From NCBI GenBank assembly GCA_028289725.1, contig JANQOH010000322.1:1-9027 (forward strand): a DNA stretch of 9,027 bases, written 5' to 3'. The notes under the pieces were generated by a model. The model ran no database searches and had not been told where the DNA came from. It was given only the letters and a program-made list of their open reading frames with translations. This DNA comes from Alphaproteobacteria bacterium. Lineage in GTDB: Bacteria > Pseudomonadota > Alphaproteobacteria > UBA7887. The position numbers and the translations under genes were made by a program. Shown piece after piece: positions 1-5,849 of this stretch. Within the stretch, counting starts at the first letter, position 1; the number at the start of each line of letters is the position of its first letter.

Positions 1-180
1 AATTGCCTTACATCATCCGTGGTTTACCAGGCAACAGTTACAACGGACGACAACATACCAGCCCAAACTTACGTTGGACTTGCGTTCGCGCAACAAAAGG
101 CGGCGCGCGTCCCGCGCGACGAGTTTGACCGGCGACTTGATTGGATCGCCACCGAGAACGGCGTACGGCACGTCGCATGA
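1..180 (+). CDS. 5-formyltetrahydrofolate cyclo-ligase, C-terminal fragment (5' end outside window)
   Basis: Frame 1 is open from the first base to a TGA at 178-180 and encodes the last 59 residues of a protein. The segment TYVGLAFAQQK followed by a proline and a D-x-R-L-D-W-I-x-T-E stretch matches the C-terminus of 5-formyltetrahydrofolate cyclo-ligase (5-FCL/MTHFS, YgfA family), where a VGLAF strand precedes P-x-x-x-x-D-x-x-L-D-W-V-x-T. The family converts 5-formyl-THF plus ATP to 5,10-methenyl-THF in cytosolic one-carbon metabolism. The stop lies 7 bases before the next gene's ATG, so the two are probably co-transcribed; this neighbour is common upstream of the TIGR00282 gene in alphaproteobacteria. 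One oddity: the family's G-G-G-[FY]-Y-D-x-T motif should fall near residues 5-12 of the fragment, but only the Tyr and Thr fit (TSSVVYQAT). That part is near the edge and may be divergent or in error. Confidence 0.8.
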   Translation, partial: NCLTSSVVYQATVTTDDNIPAQTYVGLAFAQQKAARVPRDEFDRRLDWIATENGVRHVA

Positions 181-187
181 GGCTTGG

Positions 188-1003
188 ATGAAACTGCTTT
201 TTTGTGGCGATATTGTTGGCAGTTCGGGGCGCGCGGCGGTCACCGAGCGCTTGCCCGATCTGCGGCGCGACCTTGAGCTCGATTTTGTTGTCGCCAATGG
301 CGAGAACGCCGCCGGGGGTTTCGGCATCACCGCCTCGATCGCCGACGACCTTCTCGATGCTGGCGTCGACGTCATCACGTCGGGCAATCACATTTGGGAT
401 CAGCGCGAGGTCGTCACCTATCTGGCCCGCGAGCCGCGGCTTTTGCGCCCCATCAATTATCCGCCGGCCAGCACGCCGGGCACCGGCGTCGGCGTCTATA
501 AGAGCCAGATCGGCCACAGCGTTGTCGTGGTGAACGTGATGGGACGGCTGTTCATGGACCCGCTCGATGATCCCTTCATCGCCATCGATGCGGCCTTGGA
601 TGGCCACGAGTTGGGGGCGGGCGTCGACGCCATCGTGGTGGATGTCCACGCCGAGACGACCAGCGAAAAACAGGCCATCGGGCATTTCTTGGATGGCCGT
701 GCGAGCCTTGTGGTCGGCACGCACACCCACACACCAACCGCCGACACACGGGTGTTGAGCGGCGGAACGGCGTACCAAACCGACGCCGGCATGTGCGGCG
801 ACTATGATTCGGTGATTGGCAGCGACAAGGGCATGTGGGTGCAGAAATTTCGCTCGAAAATGCCGGTCGGCCGCATCACGCCGTCTAAGGGCACCGGGAC
901 ATTGTGTGGCGTGGTGGTCGAAACAGATCCGGCGACGGGGCTTGCCAAAAAGGCCGAGCCAATCATCTTGGGCGGCGGACTTGCTGAACGCCGGCCATCA
1001 TGA
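188..1003 (+). CDS. YmdB/TIGR00282-family metallophosphoesterase (cyclic-nucleotide phosphodiesterase type)
   Basis: 271 residues, close to the roughly 265 usual for the family. The di-metal calcineurin-like site is complete: D8 in GDIVGSSGR, E39-N40 in NGENAAGG, N67-H68 in SGNHIWD, H154 in VDVHAETTSEK, and H179/H181 in GTHTHTPTAD. A TAYQTDAGMCG segment near residue 200 is also typical. Bacillus subtilis YmdB of this family hydrolyses 2',3'-cyclic nucleotides and affects RNA levels and biofilm fate; the role in proteobacteria is poorly known, so activity is inferred from the intact site. No signal peptide, so cytosolic. The ATG at 188 is chosen because it starts directly at the first beta strand (MKLLFCGD) and has GAGG at 179-182. 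A longer reading from a TTG at 74 would overlap the upstream gene and add a basic tail not seen in the family. Confidence 0.93.
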   Translation: MKLLFCGDIVGSSGRAAVTERLPDLRRDLELDFVVANGENAAGGFGITASIADDLLDAGVDVITSGNHIWDQREVVTYLAREPRLLRPINYPPASTPGTGVGVYKSQIGHSVVVVNVMGRLFMDPLDDPFIAIDAALDGHELGAGVDAIVVDVHAETTSEKQAIGHFLDGRASLVVGTHTHTPTADTRVLSGGTAYQTDAGMCGDYDSVIGSDKGMWVQKFRSKMPVGRITPSKGTGTLCGVVVETDPATGLAKKAEPIILGGGLAERRPS

Positions 1004-1223
1004 AACAGCCGATCTCATTTTTTGCAAATTAGGACAAATTCTTGCCACAAAGCTTTGTTAGCAAAGAGAGTTGCGGTTTCGGCTGGGGTCGTGATCGCAA
1101 TATCTGGTATGGTGTACGGTGTTGACCGGCTGTATAGGGGACCAAGATTTGTAATGCCGTCGAGCAACCCTGACGACAGCGTTGGCTGGGGCGGCGATCA
1201 ACAGCAGTCAAAGATCTGAAACG
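1004..1223. other. Intergenic gap between the phosphoesterase gene and yebC; doubtful small membrane ORF inside
   Basis: This 220-base stretch is more AT-rich than its surroundings and has no recognisable gene. A + strand frame from TTG 1022 or TTG 1055 to TGA 1219 gives 54-65 residues with a hydrophobic stretch (VAVSAGVVIAISGMVYGV) flanked by K-R and R-L-Y-R-G. It ends 4 bases before yebC, as an operon member would, but has no ATG ahead of the hydrophobic part, no ribosome binding site, and several codons rare in the neighbours (AGA, TTA, ATA, AGG, GGA). A second ATG at 1000-1002 overlaps the phosphoesterase stop as ATGA, but it opens only 10 codons. TTGACC at 1122-1127 resembles a -35 box, but no good -10 lies at the right distance. 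A promoter for yebC-ruvCAB could be here but I cannot place it. Confidence 0.4.
1047..1058. repeat. 12-bp perfect palindrome ACAAAGCTTTGT
   Basis: The sequence ACAAAGCTTTGT reads the same on both strands. It is flanked by TTGC (1042-1045) and GCAA (1061-1064), which also pair, giving an imperfect dyad of 4 + 6 bp with a small internal bulge. It sits in the gap between the phosphoesterase gene and yebC, about 165 bases before the yebC start. It has the form of a dimeric regulator's operator. No T-run follows, so it is not a classic terminator. The regulator, if any, is unknown, and a 12-bp palindrome could occur by chance. Confidence 0.4.
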
Positions 1224-1979
1224 ATGGCCGGCCATTCCCAATTTAAGAACATTATGTATCGCAAGGGCGCGCAGGATGCGAAGCGCGCCAAGATGTTCGC
1301 CAAACTCGCGCGCGAACTCACCGTTGCTGCAAAACAAGGTATGCCCGATCCAGCCATGAATCCGCGGCTTAGGACCGCGATCATCGCGGCTCGGGCGCAG
1401 AACATGCCGAAAGACAATATTGAGCGCGCGATCAAGAAAGGCGCGGGCGGCGACGACGACACAAATTTCGAAGAGATGCGCTATGAGGGCTATGGCACCG
1501 GCGGCGTGGCGGTAATTGTCGAGGCTCTGACCGACAACCGCAACCGCACGGCAGCCGAAGTCCGTGCCGCATTCACCAAATATGCCGGTAGCCTGGGCGA
1601 GACCGGCAGCGTCAACTTCATGTTCAATCGTGTCGGCGTCGTCCGCTTTCCGGCCGAGAGTGCGGACGCCGATGCCGTGTTTGAGGCCGCTGTCGATGCC
1701 GGCGCGGAAAACGTCGAAAGCACCGAGCAGGAACATGTCGTGACCTGCGAGGTTGATGCCTTCAACGATGTACGCGATGGCCTGGCGGAGAAATTTGGAG
1801 AACCGTCGAGCGCGGGGCTCGAATGGGTGCCGCAGAACACCATCACGATCAGTGAGGATCAGGCGACGACGTTGCTGAAAATGATCGACACGCTTGAGGA
1901 CAATGACGATGTGCAGTCAGTGTCTTCCAATTTTGAGATTCCGGACGACGTCATGCAAAAGCTCAGCGCGGGGAGCTGA
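1224..1979 (+). CDS. yebC: YebC/PmpR (TACO1-like) family protein
   Basis: 251 residues, normal for the family. It opens with the signature MAGHSQFKNIMYRKG, followed by a lysine/arginine-rich helical segment (AQDAKRAKMFAKLAREL) and A-A-R-x-x-N-M-P-K-D-N-I-E-R-A-I-K-K-G near residues 55-72. The G-Y-G-x-G-G-V-A-V-I-V and N-R-T-A-A-E-V-R-x-x-F-x-K segments of the middle domain are also clear. Members were long described as DNA-binding transcription regulators (PmpR in Pseudomonas); newer work, including on the mitochondrial homologue TACO1, links some to ribosomes stalled on proline stretches. The sequence does not tell me which role applies. The ATG at 1224 is chosen because it gives the canonical N-terminus; a TTG at 1182 would add 14 unrelated residues. 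It lies 8 bases before ruvC, the classic proteobacterial neighbourhood. The ribosome binding site is weak. Confidence 0.96.
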   Translation: MAGHSQFKNIMYRKGAQDAKRAKMFAKLARELTVAAKQGMPDPAMNPRLRTAIIAARAQNMPKDNIERAIKKGAGGDDDTNFEEMRYEGYGTGGVAVIVEALTDNRNRTAAEVRAAFTKYAGSLGETGSVNFMFNRVGVVRFPAESADADAVFEAAVDAGAENVESTEQEHVVTCEVDAFNDVRDGLAEKFGEPSSAGLEWVPQNTITISEDQATTLLKMIDTLEDNDDVQSVSSNFEIPDDVMQKLSAGS

Positions 1980-1987
1980 CAACCACG

Positions 1988-2527
1988 GTGGCAGCCAAGA
2001 AGTCTGCTCATTCACATATACGATTGCTCGGTCTTGACCCGGGTTTGGTCAAGACCGGCTGGGGCATTGTAGACAGCGACGGCGTGCGCTTACGCCATGT
2101 CGCGTGTGGCACTATTCGGCCCAAAGTCTCGGACGAAATCAGCGATCGCCTCGCGGCGCTATACGATGCGCTAGCCGCTGTCATAGCGGAGTGGCGTCCG
2201 GACGGTGCCGCGGTGGAAGAGACATTTGTAAATCGCAATCCGGCCTCGGCGCTGAAGCTCGGACTGGCGCGTGGCGTGGTGCTGCTTGCGCCGGCGCGCG
2301 CTGGCTTGCCCGTCGCCGAATACCACAATCGGACCGTCAAAAAGTCGGTGGTCGGTGCGGGCCGAGCCTCCAAGGATCAAATCGGCTTGATGGTCAGCCA
2401 TTTATTGCCTGGCAGCCAACCCGACTCCGAAGACGCGGCGGACGCGCTCGCCATCGCGATTTGCCACGCGCACCATGAAGGAACCGGCAGTCGTTGGCGC
2501 GCGACGGCGGTCGGCAGCGCCGCATGA
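1988..2527 (+). CDS. ruvC: Crossover junction endodeoxyribonuclease RuvC
   Basis: 179 residues, with an RNase H-like fold. It cuts Holliday junctions symmetrically as a dimer, working with the RuvAB motor in recombinational repair. All four metal-binding acidic residues are visible: D17 in LLGLDPGLVKTGWG, E77 in AAVEETFVNRN, and D149 and D152 in SEDAADALAIAICHAH, matching E. coli D7, E66, D138 and D141. The NPASALKLGLARGV helix after the second acidic residue is also typical. The start is a GTG at 1988, 8 bases after the yebC stop, with GGGGAG at 1970-1975 at a rather long spacing. It adds about ten residues (including AAKKSAHSH) before the first strand, so a later start is possible. The stop overlaps the ruvA start as ATGA. 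Confidence 0.95.
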   Translation: MAAKKSAHSHIRLLGLDPGLVKTGWGIVDSDGVRLRHVACGTIRPKVSDEISDRLAALYDALAAVIAEWRPDGAAVEETFVNRNPASALKLGLARGVVLLAPARAGLPVAEYHNRTVKKSVVGAGRASKDQIGLMVSHLLPGSQPDSEDAADALAIAICHAHHEGTGSRWRATAVGSAA

Positions 2528-3150
2528 TTGCCCAACTGCGCGGCAGACTGGAGGCCACCGACGGCGATTCCGCCGTGATCGACGTCGGGGGCGTTGGATA
2601 TTTGGTTTTCTGCTCGGCGCGAACGTTGCGCGGTTTGCCACGCGCCGGCGAGGCTGCGGCGCTTCAAATCGAGACCCATGTGCGCGAAGACCATATTCAC
2701 CTTTATGGCTTCGCCGACGAAGCGGAACGCGCCTGGTTCCGCCTTTTGTTGACGGTGCAAGGTGTGGGCGCACGGATGGCTCTCGCCGTTCTATCCATTC
2801 TGTCGCCGGACGAGATTTCCGCGGCAATCGCGGCACAAGACAAGGCGGCGCTGCGGCAGGTCTCGGGCGTCGGGCCAAAAGTCGCCGGGCGGATCGTCAG
2901 CGAATTGAAAGACAAAGCGCAAGCCAGCGCGTTGGCGTCGGTCACGCCATTGCGCCCCGCCGCGCGGGATGCGGCGCCGGAAGACGATGCGCCGACGGCG
3001 TCAACCGAAGCGGTATCGGCCTTAGTCAATCTCGGATATGGGCGCGGTGAAGCATTTGCCGCCGTGGCAACCGCGGCGCGCGAATTGGGCGCGGCCGGTG
3101 ATTTGCCCGCTCTTATTCGCCAGGGTCTTAAAGAATTGAGCGCGACATGA
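2524..3150 (+). CDS. ruvA: Holliday junction branch migration protein RuvA
   Basis: 208 residues, the usual size. RuvA tetramers hold the Holliday junction in a square-planar form and load RuvB rings. Domain I (about 1-64) is the OB-fold, starting MIAQLRGRL and including DVGGVGYLV. Domain II (about 65-140) has two helix-hairpin-helix DNA-binding motifs, VQGVGARMALAVLS near 78-91 and VSGVGPKVAGRIVSEL near 113-128. A flexible Ala/Pro/Asp linker (about 143-160) leads to domain III (about 161-207, TEAVSALVNLGYGRGEA), which binds RuvB. The ATG at 2524 overlaps the ruvC stop in an ATGA quartet, implying translational coupling; a start 30 bases upstream would add a non-family basic peptide. Its own stop overlaps the ruvB start the same way. 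Confidence 0.96.
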   Translation: MIAQLRGRLEATDGDSAVIDVGGVGYLVFCSARTLRGLPRAGEAAALQIETHVREDHIHLYGFADEAERAWFRLLLTVQGVGARMALAVLSILSPDEISAAIAAQDKAALRQVSGVGPKVAGRIVSELKDKAQASALASVTPLRPAARDAAPEDDAPTASTEAVSALVNLGYGRGEAFAAVATAARELGAAGDLPALIRQGLKELSAT

Positions 3151-4211
3151 GTATCGCAGCACAAGACGAGCGGCGCCTAGTGGACGCCCGCGAGGCCGGT
3201 GAGGATCTGCCGGACTCTACCTTGCGTCCGCAAACGCTGGATGAATTCGTCGGACAGCGCGAAACGGTCGACAATCTTCAAGTCTTCATCGAAGCGGCGC
3301 GCGGCCGGGCAGACGCCTTGGATCATGTTCTGCTCTACGGACCGCCCGGTTTGGGCAAGACAACACTCGCGCAAATCGTTGCACGCGAATTGGGCGTGAA
3401 TTTTCGCGCAACGTCGGGACCCGTGGTGGCGCGCCCCGGCGACCTTGCCGCGCTGCTGACCAATTTGGAGCCGCGCGACGTTCTGTTTATCGATGAGATT
3501 CACCGCCTCAATCCACAAGTGGAAGAAGTGCTGTATCCGGCGATGGAGGACTTCCAGCTCGACCTCATTATCGGCGAAGGGCCCGGCGCGCGGTCCGTTC
3601 GCATTGACCTCAGTCCGTTTACACTGATTGGCGCAACGACACGCTCCGGGCTCATCGGGACGCCTCTACGCGATCGTTTTGGCATTCCGCTTCGATTGCG
3701 CTTCTACGAGGCGCCGGAGCTCGAAGCGGTGGTCCGTCGTGGCGCCAGTGTCTTGGGCATGGAATTGACCCAGGATGGCGCGGCGGAAATCGCCCGGCGC
3801 GCGCGCGGGACGCCACGCGTGGCAGGCCGTTTGCTGCGGCGCGTTCGCGATTTCGCGGCGGTGGCCAATGTTGAACGGATCGATGCCGGCGCCGCCGATT
3901 CGGCCTTGGGTCGCCTCGAAGTCGATGCGCGCGGTCTCGATTCCATGGATCGGCGCTATCTCAACTGCATCGCCACACATTATGGCGGCGGCCCGGTGGG
4001 AATCGAGACGATTGCCGCCGCATTGTCGGAGGAACGCGACACGCTGGAAGACGTGATCGAACCGTTTCTTATTCAACAAGGTTTCATTCACCGTGGCCCG
4101 CGCGGACGCATTCTCACCGAAGCGGCGTTTCGCCATATCGGGCTCGAGCCAAGTGAGGGATTGGCGTCACAGCTCGATTTTTTGAGCGCGGAGCAGGACG
4201 ATGGACGTTGA
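3147..4211 (+). CDS. ruvB: Holliday junction branch migration ATPase RuvB
   Basis: 354 residues. This AAA+ motor pumps duplex DNA through the RuvA-held junction. The N-terminal R-P-x-T-L-D-E-F-V-G-Q segment (27-37) is followed by Walker A GPPGLGKTT (65-73), Walker B LFIDEIHRL (113-121), sensor 1 GATTRSG (162-168), the PLRDRFG arginine-finger region (173-179) and the sensor 2 GTPR (221-224). The C-terminal winged helix carries DRRYL, GGPVGIETIA and PRGR. Two positions differ from the usual family text: after GTPR the common I-A-N-R-L-L is VAGRLL, so Asn becomes Gly at 227; and the C-terminal R-T-P-R-G-R is RGPRGR, with Gly at 317. The catalytic residues are intact. The ATG at 3147 overlaps the ruvA stop (ATGA), and the last 11 bases overlap ybgC. 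Confidence 0.96.
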   Translation: MSIAAQDERRLVDAREAGEDLPDSTLRPQTLDEFVGQRETVDNLQVFIEAARGRADALDHVLLYGPPGLGKTTLAQIVARELGVNFRATSGPVVARPGDLAALLTNLEPRDVLFIDEIHRLNPQVEEVLYPAMEDFQLDLIIGEGPGARSVRIDLSPFTLIGATTRSGLIGTPLRDRFGIPLRLRFYEAPELEAVVRRGASVLGMELTQDGAAEIARRARGTPRVAGRLLRRVRDFAAVANVERIDAGAADSALGRLEVDARGLDSMDRRYLNCIATHYGGGPVGIETIAAALSEERDTLEDVIEPFLIQQGFIHRGPRGRILTEAAFRHIGLEPSEGLASQLDFLSAEQDDGR

Positions 4212-4656
4212 CCCCGCCACAGGCAACGTTCATGTCTGGCCGATACGCGTCTATTACGAGGACACGGACGCCGCTGGCATTGTTTACTATGCGAACTATC
4301 TCAAATTCGCAGAGCGTGCGCGCACCGAAATGCTGCGCGCCATCGGCATTGACCATAGCCGGATGCAAACCGAAACCGGTCTCGCCTTCGCGGTACGCGA
4401 TTGCGCCGTCGATTACCGGCTACCGGCGCGGCTCGACGATGCGCTCGAGGTCCACACGCGGGTCCTTGAGGTTTCAGGAGCCGCCATTCGGGCGGAGCAG
4501 AATGTCTTACGCGACGTCGAACTCCTGGTCAGCATCGCACTGCGCATTGTCTGCCTGCGCGCGGATGGCCGACCGGCACGTCTGCCGCCGGATATCCGCG
4601 CAGCCGTGGCCCCGTTTGACGCCCGTCACACAACCAGCGAGCCAAAAAGGGCATAA
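4201..4656 (+). CDS. ybgC: Tol-Pal-associated acyl-CoA thioesterase YbgC
   Basis: 151 residues, a single hot-dog (4HBT) domain. The family hydrolyses acyl-CoA thioesters and is normally the first gene of the tol-pal cluster, as here; its exact link to Tol function is unsettled. The active-site region VYYEDTDAAGIVYYANYLKF (18-37) contains the catalytic Asp (D23) and is followed by AERARTEMLR. E. coli YbgC has His (VVYH) where this protein has Tyr30; I believe some alphaproteobacterial members share this, but I cannot check. Later, the V-D-Y-x-x-P-A-R-L-D-D-x-L-E-V-x-T strand pair is typical. The ATG at 4201 has GGAG at 4190-4193 at good spacing and overlaps the end of ruvB by 11 bases, so the two are likely co-expressed. 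tolQ begins 9 bases after its stop. Confidence 0.92.
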   Translation: MDVDPATGNVHVWPIRVYYEDTDAAGIVYYANYLKFAERARTEMLRAIGIDHSRMQTETGLAFAVRDCAVDYRLPARLDDALEVHTRVLEVSGAAIRAEQNVLRDVELLVSIALRIVCLRADGRPARLPPDIRAAVAPFDARHTTSEPKRA

Positions 4657-4665
4657 GACACACAC

Positions 4666-5388
4666 ATGGAATCTGTAGACGTGCAGCACGCGGCAATGGC
4701 TACCGACCTGTCGATCTGGGGCTTGGCGATGCAAGCCGACTTCGTGGTCAAGATCGTCATGCTGGCGCTTTTGCTCGCTTCATTTTGGTGTTGGGCGATC
4801 ATTTTCGACAAATCGCGCCAGATGCGGCTTTTGAAGGCGAAAGCGAACGAGTTTGAGGAATCGTTCTGGTCCGGCGGCTCGTTGGAGGAGTTGTACGACC
4901 GGATCGGCAACGCCCCGGACCATCCGTTGGCGATGTTGTTTTCGGTCGCCATGCGCGAATGGACGCTTGCCACGTCGCGCGGCATCCCGATCGCAACCGA
5001 ACGCGGCCAGGTCGGACTCGAGGGTCGAATCGACCGCGTGATGAACGTGGCGTTCCAGCGCGAAATCGAAGGGCTTGAACGACGCCTCGGGTTTTTGGCA
5101 ACGGTCGGCTCCACCGCCCCGTTCATCGGCCTGTTCGGCACCGTTTGGGGCATCATGAACAGTTTTCAGTCGATTGCGTTGACCAAGAACACGTCGCTTG
5201 CGGTCGTGGCCCCTGGCATCGCAGAGGCGCTTTTGGCAACGGCACTGGGTCTTGTCGCCGCGATTCCCGCCGTGGTCGCTTACAACAAACTCTCGAATGA
5301 CCTTAACCGATATGCCGGACGCCTCGAGACGTTTGCCGGCGAGTTTTCGGCGCTGCTGTCGCGTCAGATGGCCGAACGGGGCGCTTGA
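4666..5388 (+). CDS. tolQ: Tol-Pal system proton-channel subunit TolQ
   Basis: 240 residues, a MotA/TolQ/ExbB-family inner-membrane protein. With TolR it uses the proton motive force to drive TolA. Three membrane spans are seen: about 27-47 (FVVKIVMLALLLASFWCW), 143-165 (FLATVGSTAPFIGLFGTVWG) and 178-206 (LAVVAPGIAEALLATALGLV). The large cytoplasmic segment between the first two holds the HPLAMLF and G-L-E-R-R-L-G-F-L-A-T motifs. T159 and T192 correspond to the channel threonines T145 and T178 of E. coli TolQ. The ATG at 4666 is preferred; M11 (4696) is an alternative but has no ribosome binding site. AAGGG at 4647-4651 is a somewhat distant ribosome site. Its stop overlaps the tolR ATG by one base (TGATG). 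Confidence 0.96.
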   Translation: MESVDVQHAAMATDLSIWGLAMQADFVVKIVMLALLLASFWCWAIIFDKSRQMRLLKAKANEFEESFWSGGSLEELYDRIGNAPDHPLAMLFSVAMREWTLATSRGIPIATERGQVGLEGRIDRVMNVAFQREIEGLERRLGFLATVGSTAPFIGLFGTVWGIMNSFQSIALTKNTSLAVVAPGIAEALLATALGLVAAIPAVVAYNKLSNDLNRYAGRLETFAGEFSALLSRQMAERGA

Positions 5389-5849
5389 TGGCGGCATCCG
5401 TGAACACGTCCAACGGTCAACGCGGGTCGGGCAAACGCCGATACCAGCCGATGGCTGAGATCAATGTCACGCCTTTCGTTGATGTGATGTTGGTCCTGTT
5501 GGTCGTCTTCATGGTGACGGCCCCATTGTTGACCGTCGGGGTGGAAGTCGACCTTCCGGAATCGTCCGCCAACAATTTGCCGGGAGACGACGAGCCACTC
5601 ACGGTCACAATCGACAGTTCGGGCCAACTCTATCTTCAGGAACTGGAAATCACGCTCGACGAACTCGTGCCCAAATTGCGTGCGATTTCGGCCGAGCGAA
5701 CGGATATGCGGATCTTCGTTCGCGGCGACAAAGCGATCGACTATGGCCGCGTGATGCTGGTCATGGGCACGATCAACGCTGCGGGCTTTTCGAAAGTCGG
5801 CCTAGTAACCGAGTTGCCGCGCGCCACCGCCGAGGTTGACGGCCAATAG
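5388..5849 (+). CDS. tolR: Tol-Pal system protein TolR
   Basis: 153 residues, ExbD/TolR family. A short basic cytoplasmic tail (QRGSGKRRYQPMAEINVTP) is followed by one membrane span at about 30-49 (FVDVMLVLLVVFMVTAPLL) containing the essential proton-carrying Asp, here D32 (E. coli D23). The periplasmic domain (about 52-147) includes V-E-V-D-L-P, an F-V-R-G-D-K-A-I-D-Y-G segment and the amphipathic V-M-G-T-I-N-A-A-G-F helix that precedes the last strand in TolR/ExbD. The ATG at 5388 overlaps the tolQ stop by one base and has CGGGG at 5376-5380. A TTG one codon earlier is possible but less likely. Its TAG stop abuts the tolA ATG with no gap. Confidence 0.95.
   Translation: MAASVNTSNGQRGSGKRRYQPMAEINVTPFVDVMLVLLVVFMVTAPLLTVGVEVDLPESSANNLPGDDEPLTVTIDSSGQLYLQELEITLDELVPKLRAISAERTDMRIFVRGDKAIDYGRVMLVMGTINAAGFSKVGLVTELPRATAEVDGQ

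Noticed and set aside
74..187. N-terminal extension of the phosphoesterase from a TTG start
   Set aside because: It overlaps the end of the cyclo-ligase gene, is basic and unlike the family, and the ATG at 188 begins exactly at the conserved first strand.
1000..1032. 10-codon ATG frame overlapping the phosphoesterase stop (ATGA)
   Set aside because: Too short to call a gene, and the downstream continuation in the same frame also meets a stop; probably chance.
1122..1155. Possible promoter for yebC (TTGACC, then TATAGG or TGTAAT)
   Set aside because: Spacings of 5 and 22 bases do not fit a sigma-70 promoter; kept only as a remark.
1182..1223. Extended YebC start at TTG 1182
   Set aside because: Canonical YebC proteins begin MAGHSQFKNI, which is the ATG at 1224.
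1029..1736. 235-codon - strand frame opposite yebC
   Set aside because: No recognisable domain; yebC on the + strand has clear family signatures throughout.
2475..3050. 191-codon + strand frame overlapping ruvC and ruvA
   Set aside because: Arg-rich shadow in another frame of ruvA; no domain seen, while ruvA has full helix-hairpin-helix motifs.
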